DNA of 5,132 nucleotides from JAOUFP01 sp947085825 (GCA_947085825.1 CAMTXX010000109.1:1-5132); one strand, 5' to 3'; numbered from the stretch's first letter, positions 1-5,132 are shown. Numbers and translations are program-made. The notes: a model not told the origin generated them from the letters alone.

Positions 1-13
1 AAAAGGGGGATAA

Positions 14-62
14 AGGGGGTTGTGAATACGATATGGAAGAAGAAAGCAAGAAACAACCCCCT
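14..62. repeat. 10-bp inverted repeat with G-tract
   Basis: AGGGGGTTGT at 14-23 is the exact reverse complement of ACAACCCCCT at 53-62, leaving a 29-nt loop. The right arm overlaps the start of the next palindromic element (57-167), so the two may be parts of one composite repeat. No T-run follows in either direction, so I do not call it a terminator. Confidence 0.6.
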
Positions 63-167
63 CCGCCCCCTTTACTAAGGGGGAATTTTTCCCAAAACTC
101 AGGACATTTACCGTGTCCAGCGGGACTTACGGGTAAAGATCAGCTTTAGCAAAGAGGGGGAAGGGGG
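57..167. repeat. MITE-like nested palindrome with G-tract ends
   Basis: The ends form an imperfect inverted repeat: the C-rich left end (57-78, two C-tracts then CTTTACTAA) resembles the reverse complement of the right end (145-167, TTTAGCAAAG then two G-tracts). Inside lies a second imperfect stem: TTTACC (107-112) with GGTAAA (132-137), and GTCC (115-118) with GGAC (123-126). At the left end CCCCCTT (66-72) and AAGGGGG (77-83) also make a tight hairpin. No transposase is encoded, so this is a non-autonomous or purely structural repeat. That it is dispersed in the genome is inference. Confidence 0.5.
66..90 (+). terminator. Possible plus-strand intrinsic terminator
   Basis: CCCCCTT (66-72) pairs with AAGGGGG (77-83) across a 4-nt loop, and AATTTTT follows at 84-90. 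Read on the plus strand this has the form of an intrinsic terminator. It would serve a rightward gene lying left of the window; nothing within the window needs it, and it points the wrong way for ahcY. Because it is embedded in a repeat-like element, the resemblance may be incidental. Confidence 0.3.
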
Positions 168-299
168 AGTTACAAGGGGGCGTTAAGATGGGGAATTACC
201 CACACAAAATGAGAAAGAACCAAAACAATGGGTTGTAGAATAATTTTGTTTCACCCTCGGGGGGAATGATGCTTTCCTGCCTTTTCCCTTATTTTTCAA

Positions 300-323
300 C
301 TCTGTGCCTCTGCGTCTCTGTGG
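300..323. repeat. Three tandem 8-bp CTCTGYGN units
   Basis: CTCTGTGC (300-307), CTCTGCGT (308-315) and CTCTGTGG (316-323) are three adjacent imperfect copies of one octamer. From general experience, similar CTCTGTGnCTCTGTGG strings recur in intergenic DNA of many environmental bacteria. I see no promoter or coding role here. Confidence 0.6.
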
Positions 324-364
324 TTAACTACTTTTTCTATGTTTATAAAGTTTTAACCAAATCT

Positions 365-1624
365 CTATGTCCCTGCCTCCCAGCTTGAGAGATATTTCTT
401 CTGCGCCGGGGTGAGCACATCTATCTTTATACCCATGGATTTAAGTTTCAGCCGGGCTATGTCCTGATCTATCTTTTCCGGTACGCTGTACACCTTTTTT
501 TCGAGTTTTTTGCAGTTCTTCGCCATATATTCAGCGCATAAGGCCTGATTGGCAAAGCTCATGTCCATAACAGCAGACGGATGCCCCTCTGCTGCGGCAA
601 GGTTTATGAGCCTTCCTTCACCCAGCAGATATATCCTCCTGCCGTTTTTCATCGTGTATTCTTCAACAAAATCCCTGATCATCCTTCTGGATTTTGCCAT
701 CTTTTTCAGTTCATCTATGGATATCTCGACATTGAAATGACCTGAGTTACAGAAGATCGCACCGTCTTTCATAAGGCTGAAACATTCCTTGTAGATGACA
801 TCTATATCGCCGGTGGCAGTGACAAATATATCGCCTACCTTCGCAGCCTCTTTCATCGGCATGACATCAAAGCCGTCCATCGTTGCCTCAAGACCGCGAA
901 GAGGGTCAACCTCGGTTATGATGACCTTTGCTCCCATGCCGTTGGCCCTCATGGCAATGCCCTTACTGCACCAGCCGTATCCTCCAACTACAAACACCGA
1001 GCCGGCAATAAGTCTGTTTGTTGCCCTGATTATGCCGTCGAGTGTAGACTGGCCTGTGCCGTAACGGTTATCGAACATATATTTGGTATAGGCATCATTG
1101 ACAGCTACGATGGGGTATTCGAGTATTCCTTTGGATGCCATGGCCCTGAGGCGTATCACGCCTGTGGTTGTTTCTTCTGTCCCGCCGACGAGGCCTTTCA
1201 GAAGTTCCTTCCTCTTTGTGTGGAGCACTGATACGAGATCAGCGCCGTCGTCCATCGTGATATTGGGCTTCGTGGAAAGAGTATCCATGATATGTTGGTA
1301 ATAGGTCTTGTTGTCTTCTCCCTTTATCGCAAATACCGGGATGCCGGAATTCTTCACCAAAGAAGCGGCAACATCATCCTGTGTGCTGAGCGGATTCGAG
1401 GCGCAGAGAGTAACATCGGCCCCTCCTGCCTTAAGAGTCTCCATAAGATTGGCTGTCTCTGTGGTAACATGAAGACAGGCCGCAAGCCGCAAGCCCTTTA
1501 ACGGCTTCTCTTTCCTGAACCGCCCGGTAATGCTCCGCAGTACCGGCATCTCTTTTTCAGCCCACTCAATCCTCAGAGCGCCCTTTTTGGCCAGATTTAT
1601 GTCTTTAATATCATGCTTTATCAT
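365..1624 (-). CDS. ahcY: S-adenosylhomocysteinase (SAH hydrolase)
   Basis: Cytosolic NAD-dependent enzyme that reversibly splits S-adenosylhomocysteine into homocysteine and adenosine, removing the inhibitory product of SAM-dependent methylation. The 419-residue product shows the family signatures: HVTTETANL at 52-60; DDG at 125-127; GGTEETTTG at 147-155; VNDAYTK (175-181) with FDN at 184-186, the catalytic Lys/Asp region; the NAD-binding Rossmann loop GGYGWCSKG at 214-222 with acidic E238 closing the second strand; NSGHF at 293-297; and NLAAAEGHPS at 341-350. It ends in SSWEAGT and lacks the KPDHYRY-type tail of long bacterial and eukaryotic enzymes, so it is the short archaeal/Thermotoga-like form. 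I chose the ATG at 1624 because AGGAGG (1629-1634) stands 4 nt upstream. An in-frame ATG at 1672 would add 16 residues encoded by repeat DNA. It follows metK on the same strand and probably shares its transcript. Some archaeal relatives prefer S-inosylhomocysteine, so the substrate is inferred. Confidence 0.96.
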   Translation of the reverse strand: MIKHDIKDINLAKKGALRIEWAEKEMPVLRSITGRFRKEKPLKGLRLAACLHVTTETANLMETLKAGGADVTLCASNPLSTQDDVAASLVKNSGIPVFAIKGEDNKTYYQHIMDTLSTKPNITMDDGADLVSVLHTKRKELLKGLVGGTEETTTGVIRLRAMASKGILEYPIVAVNDAYTKYMFDNRYGTGQSTLDGIIRATNRLIAGSVFVVGGYGWCSKGIAMRANGMGAKVIITEVDPLRGLEATMDGFDVMPMKEAAKVGDIFVTATGDIDVIYKECFSLMKDGAIFCNSGHFNVEISIDELKKMAKSRRMIRDFVEEYTMKNGRRIYLLGEGRLINLAAAEGHPSAVMDMSFANQALCAEYMAKNCKKLEKKVYSVPEKIDQDIARLKLKSMGIKIDVLTPAQKKYLSSWEAGT

Positions 1625-1638
1625 ATTGCCTCCTCTTT

Positions 1639-1739
1639 CAGTGTCAGTGATTAGTGACAGTGTCAGAAACAAAGTGTCAGCAGAGAGTGTCAGTGTCAGT
1701 ATTGGTCTTTTGCCTTACTTACACTAATCACTGACACTG
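1639..1739. repeat. 18-bp inverted repeat with GTGTCAG iterations in metK-ahcY spacer
   Basis: The 18-mer at 1639-1656 (CAGTGTCAGTGATTAGTG) is the exact reverse complement of 1722-1739. The intervening 65 nt carries further copies of GTGTCAG: the motif starts at 1641, 1660, 1674, 1687 and 1693 on the plus strand, and once inverted at 1731-1737. The block fills nearly all of the 123-bp gap between metK and ahcY. In the transcript (minus strand) it would fold as a long stem ending 5 nt before the ahcY Shine-Dalgarno sequence. No T-run follows, so it is not a classical terminator. It is probably a dispersed palindromic repeat, but an attenuating or mRNA-processing role cannot be excluded from sequence. 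Confidence 0.75.
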
Positions 1740-1747
1740 GCACTGTT

Positions 1748-2899
1748 TTACAGTCCCGCCTGTTTCTTCAGCGTCTCTGCCTTGTCAGTCAGTTCCCATG
1801 TGAAGTCAGGGTCAGACTTGCCGAAGTGTCCATATGCTGCCGTTTTCTTATATATAGGTCTCCTTAGTCTCAAATGCTCGATGATCCCTTTAGGTGTAAG
1901 ATCAAAATTATCCCTTACAATCCTGGCGATCACTTCTTCCTCCACCTTGCCGGTGCCAAAGGTGTCGATAAAGATTGAGACAGGTTCAGGTATGCCGATT
2001 GCGTATGCAAGCTGGACTTCGACCCTGTCTGCTATTCCGGCTGCAACGATATTCTTTGCTACATATCTTGAAATATAAGCGCCTGACCTGTCCACTTTGG
2101 TTGGGTCTTTTCCTGAAAAACATCCGCCGCCGTGGCTTCCCACGCCTCCGTAACTGTCAACGATGATCTTCCTGCCTGTAAGTCCGGTGTCTCCCATAGG
2201 GCCTCCAACTACAAAACGGCCGGTTGGATTGATATAGTATTTCACTGTCTCCTCATCAAGAAGCCCTTTCGGAATCACCGGTTTGATCACCTTTTCGATG
2301 ATATCTTCTTTCATCTCCTTCATGGTGATATCAGGGCTGTGCTGTGATGAAACTACGATGGTGTCTATCTTAAACGGCTTGCCGTCAATATACTCAATCG
2401 TAACCTGCGTCTTGCCGTCAGGCCTGAGATACCCCAAAATATCCTGTTTTCTCACCTCTGACAGACGCATCGCAAGCTTATGGGCAAGCATGATAGGCAT
2501 CGGCATCAACTCAACAGTCTCATTGCAGGCAAAACCGAACATCAGGCCCTGATCTCCTGCTCCGCCTATGTCAACCCCCATCGCAATATCCCCTGACTGC
2601 TGGTCGATCGAAGTGATTACAGAACAGGTTTCGTAATCAAACCCGTACTTCGCACGGGTATATCCGATATCTTTAATGGTTTCCCTGACAATATCCGGGA
2701 TATGCACATAGCACGTAGTGGAGATCTCTCCGGCAACAAATGCAAGGCCGGTTGTTACAAGGGTTTCACAGGCTACCCTTGCTACCGGGTCCTGCGCCAG
2801 TATGGCATCAAGGATCGCATCTGATATCTGATCTGCTATCTTATCCGGGTGTCCCTCTGTAACAGACTCGGAAGTGAAAAAATAGTCTTTCTTGGGCAT
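1748..2899 (-). CDS. metK: S-adenosylmethionine synthetase (methionine adenosyltransferase)
   Basis: Cytosolic enzyme making SAM from methionine and ATP with release of phosphate and pyrophosphate. The 383-residue protein has full family length (E. coli MetK is of similar size) and all hallmark motifs: SESVTEGHPDK at 10-20 with the ATP/Mg-binding His17 and Asp19; GAGDQGLMFGFA at 113-124, the methionine/ATP-binding signature; the flexible-loop region before it (SIDQQSGDIA, 97-106); GGPMGDTGLTGRKI at 232-245; and the glycine-rich loop GGGCFSGKDPTKVDRS at 257-272, with Cys260 where Ala is common. The C-terminal part has AYGHFGKSDPDFTWE (355-369), the usual end domain. The ATG at 2899 has AAGGAG 6 nt upstream (2906-2911). 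It is the first gene of a probable metK-ahcY unit and is divergent from usp. The short AT-rich leader shows no SAM-riboswitch-like structure. Confidence 0.98.
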   Translation of the reverse strand: MPKKDYFFTSESVTEGHPDKIADQISDAILDAILAQDPVARVACETLVTTGLAFVAGEISTTCYVHIPDIVRETIKDIGYTRAKYGFDYETCSVITSIDQQSGDIAMGVDIGGAGDQGLMFGFACNETVELMPMPIMLAHKLAMRLSEVRKQDILGYLRPDGKTQVTIEYIDGKPFKIDTIVVSSQHSPDITMKEMKEDIIEKVIKPVIPKGLLDEETVKYYINPTGRFVVGGPMGDTGLTGRKIIVDSYGGVGSHGGGCFSGKDPTKVDRSGAYISRYVAKNIVAAGIADRVEVQLAYAIGIPEPVSIFIDTFGTGKVEEEVIARIVRDNFDLTPKGIIEHLRLRRPIYKKTAAYGHFGKSDPDFTWELTDKAETLKKQAGL

Positions 2900-3009
2900 A
2901 AGTGACTCCTTTCATTGTAAACGAATTTAGTATTTTATACTTTTTCTGAATAAAAAAAAAGACAAAAAGCCCGTATTCTGATAAAATTGAGGAAAAAGGA
3001 GGAAATATC
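2900..3009. promoter_or_regulatory. Divergent promoter region between metK and usp
   Basis: This 110-bp, strongly AT-rich spacer must hold the start signals of both genes. For metK (minus strand) a TATAAA hexamer at 2934-2939 is the best -10 candidate, with only a poor T-rich -35. For usp (plus) see the separate entry. A run of nine A at 2952-2960 lies between the two candidates and could bend the DNA. I see no clear operator palindrome. Confidence 0.5.
2959..2987 (+). promoter_or_regulatory. Candidate sigma-70-type promoter for usp
   Basis: AAGACA (2959-2964, 4 of 6 matches to TTGACA) and TAAAAT (2982-2987, 5 of 6 matches to TATAAT) are separated by 17 nt. Transcription would start near 2994, just before the AGGAGG Shine-Dalgarno sequence at 2997-3002, giving a very short leader. 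This is a visual match only, in AT-rich DNA where chance hits are frequent. Confidence 0.35.
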
Positions 3010-3426
3010 ATGAAAAAGATACTGATGGCGCATGACGGCTCAAGATCATCTGAAAAGGCATTTAAAAAAACATTTGAAATTGCGGAAAAATTCGGCTCTT
3101 CCGTTACAGTGATATCCGTAGTGCCCGAGCTTTATCTTGCTGAACTGATGGAGGTTGACAGGCTCAGGATTCTCGAAACCCTTACTGAAGAGGCAAAAAA
3201 GACGATGGACAAGATCAAGACAACGACTTCCGGGTTCAAGTCTGTAAAGACGATCATAAAACAGGGAAACCCGGCTGAAGAAATTCTTGAGACAGCGAAA
3301 AAAATAAAGGCTGACCTTATTGTTACCGGCTCACACGGAAGACACGGCGCCCAGAGATTTTTGTTGGGGAGCGTCTCTTCCAAAATTGTTGACCACGCAC
3401 CCTGTGCAGTGCTCATTGTCAAATAA
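3010..3426 (+). CDS. Universal stress protein, UspA family, ATP-binding type
   Basis: Small single-domain cytoplasmic protein of the Usp fold (138 residues; the family is usually 140-160). It opens with the first beta strand and loop KKILMAHDGS (2-11), whose Asp9 corresponds to the nucleotide-contacting Asp of ATP-binding members. It ends with the second nucleotide signature G-x2-G-x9-G-S: Gly107, Gly110, Gly120 and Ser121 (GSHG then GSVSSKIV), followed by the closing strand CAVLIVK. This places it with the ATP-binding MJ0577-like Usps rather than the non-binding UspA type. Such proteins are linked to stress survival, but the specific role is not deducible here. The start is supported by AGGAGG 7 nt upstream. 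The gene stands alone, divergent from metK and convergent with the next gene across a 6-bp gap. Confidence 0.93.
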   Translation: MKKILMAHDGSRSSEKAFKKTFEIAEKFGSSVTVISVVPELYLAELMEVDRLRILETLTEEAKKTMDKIKTTTSGFKSVKTIIKQGNPAEEILETAKKIKADLIVTGSHGRHGAQRFLLGSVSSKIVDHAPCAVLIVK

Positions 3427-3432
3427 GAGCGG

Positions 3433-4320
3433 TCAACCGGAAATAAAGGCCTTCAGGGCGTCTTCGTATCTTGCCGGCGCAAAACCGAAGTTTTTTTCTA
3501 TCGCCTTCGGGTCGCAGATATTGTCCTGTTCAAGGAGCCGTAGTTGATCGGACGTAACCGGCGGTGAAGAAAACACCTTTTCAAAGACCGAAGCGCTGAA
3601 CCTCATAATGCCCATGGATATGTTAAAAGTCGGCCTGTTCTGTCCCATGGCTTTTGAAAGCTTTTCGACGATCTCCCGGTAGGTAAGATGCTCCGGGCCG
3701 CCGATATCATAGGCGCTGATGAACTGTTCGGGATTCTCTATTACCTTTTCAGCGCATTTCAGCCAGTCCTCTATATAGACAGGCTGGAACTTCGCCCTGC
3801 CCTCTCCGGGGATGGGGATGACCGGTGAGAGCTTCAACATATCAACGAGTTTTTTTGTGAATCCATCCCATGGGCCTATGATTAGAGATGGCCTGAATAT
3901 GGTGTGATTCAAACCGCTCTGCCTGACGAGAGCTTCTGCCTCTGCCTTTGTCCGCAGATAGCCTGACCATGAACTGCTGTCAGCGCCGAGAGCAGACTGG
4001 TAGAAGAAATGCCTGACGCCGGACTTTTGGGCTTCCAGGACAAGGTTTTCAGTCCCTTCAATATGTATTCTCTGGAAAGTTGATTCCCCTTTTTCTTCCA
4101 TAATCCCCACAAGGTGGATAACAAGATCATCATGGCTGAGAACACCTTTGAGCGTTTCGGCTTTTGTTATATCGCCGGAGATAACCTCCACGCCTTTTTC
4201 TGACAGAGATTTCTTTGCTTTTTCAGAGCGGGCAAGGCATTTCAGTTTATGGCCTTTTGCAATCAGGTAGTCTGTCAGATGTCCGCCGACAAAACCTGAG
4301 GCGCCTGCGATGAAGATCAA
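3433..4320 (-). CDS. Atypical SDR, NAD(P)-binding NDUFA9-like epimerase/dehydratase family protein
   Basis: A 295-residue extended/atypical short-chain dehydrogenase. The Rossmann motif GASGFVGG (6-13) gives the GxxGxxG pattern; GDIT at 49-52 marks the adenine-contacting Asp; HLVGI (69-73) and HIEGTENLVLEA (86-97) are typical of the NDUFA9-like/NmrA-like branch; Ser109, Tyr121 and Lys125 (YLRTK) keep the YxxxK catalytic pair. The C-terminal part has FQPVYIEDW (178-186), the DIGGPEHLTYREIV segment (205-218) and PPVTSDQLRLLEQDN (253-267), as in bacterial proteins named complex I NDUFA9 subunit family. The substrate is unknown; relatives are suggested to act on quinone, isoprenoid or nucleotide-sugar type substrates, or to be only structural. 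The start codon is TTG at 4318-4320. The first beta strand starts at residue 2 and AGGAGG (4326-4331) lies 5 nt upstream, so no other start fits. No nuo genes are adjacent. Confidence 0.88.
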   Translation of the reverse strand: MIFIAGASGFVGGHLTDYLIAKGHKLKCLARSEKAKKSLSEKGVEVISGDITKAETLKGVLSHDDLVIHLVGIMEEKGESTFQRIHIEGTENLVLEAQKSGVRHFFYQSALGADSSSWSGYLRTKAEAEALVRQSGLNHTIFRPSLIIGPWDGFTKKLVDMLKLSPVIPIPGEGRAKFQPVYIEDWLKCAEKVIENPEQFISAYDIGGPEHLTYREIVEKLSKAMGQNRPTFNISMGIMRFSASVFEKVFSSPPVTSDQLRLLEQDNICDPKAIEKNFGFAPARYEDALKAFISG

Positions 4321-4325
4321 TTGGA

Positions 4326-4331
4326 CCTCCT
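4326..4331 (-). promoter_or_regulatory. Strong Shine-Dalgarno site that fixes the TTG start
   Basis: On the minus strand AGGAGG is followed by TCCAA and then TTG, the start codon of the SDR gene. A perfect ribosome binding site at 5-nt spacing supports the rare TTG start where no ATG or GTG is available before the Rossmann motif. Confidence 0.8.
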
Positions 4332-4361
4332 GAAAACAGTAGTCAGCTAAATAGGACGCTC

Positions 4362-4419
4362 TCGTAAAAAGTAATTTCCCCCTCCCCTCAATGGAGATGG
4401 AATTTCGGACTTTTTACGA
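4362..4419. repeat. Palindromic miniature element A (TCGTAAAAAGT ends)
   Basis: TCGTAAAAAGT at 4362-4372 is the exact reverse complement of 4409-4419. The 36-nt interior has a C-rich half (4377-4388) and a G-rich half (4393-4400) that could extend the pairing imperfectly. Its right end shares AATTTCnGACTTTT with element B (13 of 14 matches: 4401-4414 versus 4548-4561), so the two are probably related. It lies in the upstream region of the SDR gene, 42 bp before the start codon. Confidence 0.7.
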
Positions 4420-4448
4420 AGCCATCAGTATTGTTAATAAAAACATCT

Positions 4449-4572
4449 GAGCCTCTTGCAAAAGTCATAAAAAATGCAATTCTGCCATTGTCGAACCATG
4501 ATGGAAAAACAAGCGCTTATGTCACCCTTCGGCAAGCTCAGGGTGACAATTTCAGACTTTTGCAAAAGCCTC
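4449..4572. repeat. Palindromic miniature element B with nested hairpin
   Basis: The ends 4449-4466 and 4555-4572 are 18-bp inverted repeats with 16 matches; the inner 11 bp (TTGCAAAAGTC) are exact. Inside, GTCACCCT (4521-4528) pairs exactly with AGGGTGAC (4540-4547) around an 11-nt loop. This inner piece is of the CCTTCGnCAAGCTCAGGG type that recurs in intergenic DNA of many bacteria. Translated, it gives the string TLRQAQGD, often seen in spurious proteins. The element is 124 bp, has no coding capacity of its own, and shares its right end with element A. Its mobility is inferred, not shown. Confidence 0.75.
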
Positions 4573-4689
4573 AAATACTCTCAACTTCAATCTTTCTGAA
4601 TTGCCTTTGTTTATGATTACCCCCGATTACATGACCAAAGTATAGCAATGCCATTTTTTGCTGTCAAGAAAGACACGCGTAGCTTTTTA
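4573..4689. other. Short gene-free stretch after element B
   Basis: AT-rich DNA between element B and the stop codon of the doc remnant. The only pattern is a direct GATTAC pair (4615-4620 and 4625-4630) separated by CCCC. I see no promoter, terminator or gene in it. Confidence 0.5.
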
Positions 4690-4929
4690 TTATTTCTTCG
4701 AATATCGTTTGAACCACTTTGCTGCATCGGCGACCGAGGCTTTTCCTGTTGCCATTTTGAGGGTAAAGTCCTCAAGTTCCTTCTGCGAGGTTTCAAGTTT
4801 ATAGCCGTTTATGCGAAAGAATAGTCCGGTAGATGAAATCGCTGTCCGTTTGTTCCCGTCAATAAACGGATGGTTTTTGATAAGCGATTCCATGAGGGCT
4901 GCTGCCTTTTGAAAAATAAGCTCAAGAAG
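4690..4929 (-). pseudogene. doc: 5'-truncated Doc/Fic-family toxin remnant
   Basis: Reading from 4929 the frame gives ELIFQKAAALMES followed by IKNHPFIDGNKRTA, the central core of death-on-curing (Doc) proteins. The Fic motif HPFIDGNKR is intact; from the internal ATG at 4893 it occupies residues 8-16. The C-terminal helices run to the normal end (ADAAKWFKRYSKK). Doc proteins usually have about 125 residues; here only about 80 match, and the N-terminal third is missing. Similarity fades near 4929, the frame stays open to a TAG near 4990, and no ATG, GTG or TTG lies upstream of 4893. The lysine in GNKR is typical of Doc, which phosphorylates EF-Tu rather than AMPylating targets. A Phd-like antitoxin gene would be expected just upstream but unrelated DNA is there. 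Translation from 4893 (67 residues) is possible but would lack part of the fold, so it is probably inactive. Confidence 0.75.
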
Positions 4930-4940
4930 GTTAACTAAAA

Positions 4941-4980
4941 AAGGGGGGTCATTTCTATTTGCGGAAAAGGGGTCAAATGT
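4941..4980. repeat. GGGGTCA direct repeats at a gene-remnant junction
   Basis: GGGGTCA occurs at 4945-4951 and 4969-4975, each preceded by an A-run, 24 bp apart. On the minus strand this reads as two TGACCCC-TTTT units around CCGCAAATAGAAA. The block lies exactly where both the doc remnant (to its left) and the methyltransferase remnant (to its right) lose their 5' ends. Iterated motifs of this kind occur at ends of some insertion sequences, so I read it as a possible element-end scar. The IS family is not established. Confidence 0.45.
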
Positions 4981-5132
4981 GTTGACGATCTACATGAGGA
5001 TTCATTAGAACATTATTACCGTGTTAGAGAAGATTTCAACAGAACAAGAGAGCCGAAATTATTTCTTTACTTGCTTGCGCGTTGCGTAAAAGGGTCAGTC
5101 CGTTACAATTCTGACGGATTGTTTAATCAAAG
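4981..5132 (+). pseudogene. D12-class adenine-specific DNA methyltransferase fragment, 5'-truncated, runs off the window
   Basis: The frame starting at 4981 encodes VDDLHEDSLEHYYRVREDF, then RTREPKLFLYLLARC and KGSVRYNSDGLFNQ, and is open to the window end. The order YY-x-x-RE-x-FN, LFLYL and RYN-x-x-G-x-FN matches the middle of Dam-like D12 methyltransferases (E. coli Dam has YYxCREEFN, LFLYLNR and RYNLRGEFN in the same order). These enzymes transfer a methyl group from SAM to adenine N6 in DNA. The N-terminal SAM-binding FxGxG region, which should precede this by roughly 60-80 residues, is absent. Upstream the frame reaches a TAA at 4936-4938 with no ATG, GTG or TTG start. The DPPY catalytic motif would lie beyond the window, so whether the rest is intact cannot be seen. 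Confidence 0.7.

Larger units (their letters stand above)
1..364. other. Gene-free repeat-rich region downstream of ahcY
   Basis: I see no coding sequence here on either strand. The stretch is dominated by runs of five or more G or C (near 5-9, 15-19, 57-61, 66-70, 79-83, 156-160, 163-167, 176-180 and 259-264) arranged as palindromes, followed by an AT-rich part and an 8-bp tandem repeat. No G+C-rich hairpin plus T-run lies just after the ahcY stop codon in the minus direction, so no intrinsic terminator for the metK-ahcY unit is recognisable. A weak 7-bp inverted repeat, TGGTTAA (321-327) with TTAACCA (353-359), lies closest to the stop but has low G+C and a 25-nt loop. Confidence 0.7.

Noticed and set aside
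321..359. TGGTTAA/TTAACCA hairpin as the ahcY terminator
   Set aside because: The stem is only 7 bp and AT-rich, the loop is 25 nt and no T-run follows in the minus direction.
1625..1672. Upstream in-frame ATG at 1672 giving a 435-residue AhcY
   Set aside because: The extra 16 residues are encoded by the palindromic repeat and match nothing in the family, while the ATG at 1624 has a perfect AGGAGG 4 nt upstream.
1639..1739. CRISPR-like array from repeated GTGTCAG
   Set aside because: Copies are 7 bp at irregular 6-19 bp spacing with an inverted pair, without repeats or spacers of CRISPR length and no cas genes.
2900..3009. SAM riboswitch upstream of metK
   Set aside because: The spacer is short and almost entirely AT, with no multi-helix structure or conserved SAM-aptamer core, and it must also hold the usp promoter.
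3424..3435. Bidirectional terminator between usp and the SDR gene
   Set aside because: Only 6 bp separate the stop codons, and the CGGT/ACCG palindrome there has a 2-nt loop and no T-run.
3909..4145. 78-residue minus-strand reading frame inside the SDR gene
   Set aside because: It is an out-of-frame shadow of a well-supported protein family member and has no family features of its own.
4431..4616. 61-residue plus-strand reading frame
   Set aside because: It runs through repeat element B; its TLRQAQGD string is the translation of the common inner hairpin, and there is no ribosome binding site.
4615..4630. GATTAC direct repeat as a target-site duplication
   Set aside because: The copies are separated by only 4 bp and flank no element, so chance is the simplest explanation.

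Overview
The window looks like a chromosomal stretch of an environmental Gram-negative bacterium. Mid-range G+C, strong AGGAGG ribosome binding sites, a short archaeal/Thermotoga-type S-adenosylhomocysteinase, an NDUFA9-like SDR protein and palindromic repeats in most spacers would fit Nitrospirota or a Desulfobacterota-like lineage. That placement is an impression from family resemblance, not a proof.

Layout. 1-364 has no gene and is a patchwork of G-tract palindromes and short tandem repeats. 365-2899 (minus strand) carries metK (SAM synthetase) followed by ahcY (S-adenosylhomocysteinase). The two form the activated-methyl cycle: MetK makes SAM, methyltransferases turn it into SAH, and AhcY splits SAH to homocysteine and adenosine. 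Their 123-bp spacer holds an exact 18-bp inverted repeat and several GTGTCAG copies. A 110-bp AT-rich divergent promoter region separates metK from a small universal stress protein gene (3010-3426, plus). That gene converges, with a 6-bp gap, on an NAD(P)-binding atypical SDR of the NDUFA9-like type (3433-4320, minus, TTG start with a very good Shine-Dalgarno sequence).

4321-4689 is intergenic and holds two back-to-back miniature palindromic elements with related right ends. The second contains a nested hairpin of the CCTTCGGCAAGCTCAGGG type. The right end is debris: a 5'-truncated Doc/Fic toxin gene (minus) and a 5'-truncated D12-class adenine DNA methyltransferase (plus) stand head to head. 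About 50 bp with two GGGGTCA copies lie between them, which looks like a mobile-element or deletion scar at the edge of an accessory region continuing beyond the window.

I found no convincing undescribed system. The core genes are ordinary housekeeping genes. The parts worth a second look are the repeat families in the spacers and the doc/methyltransferase junction.
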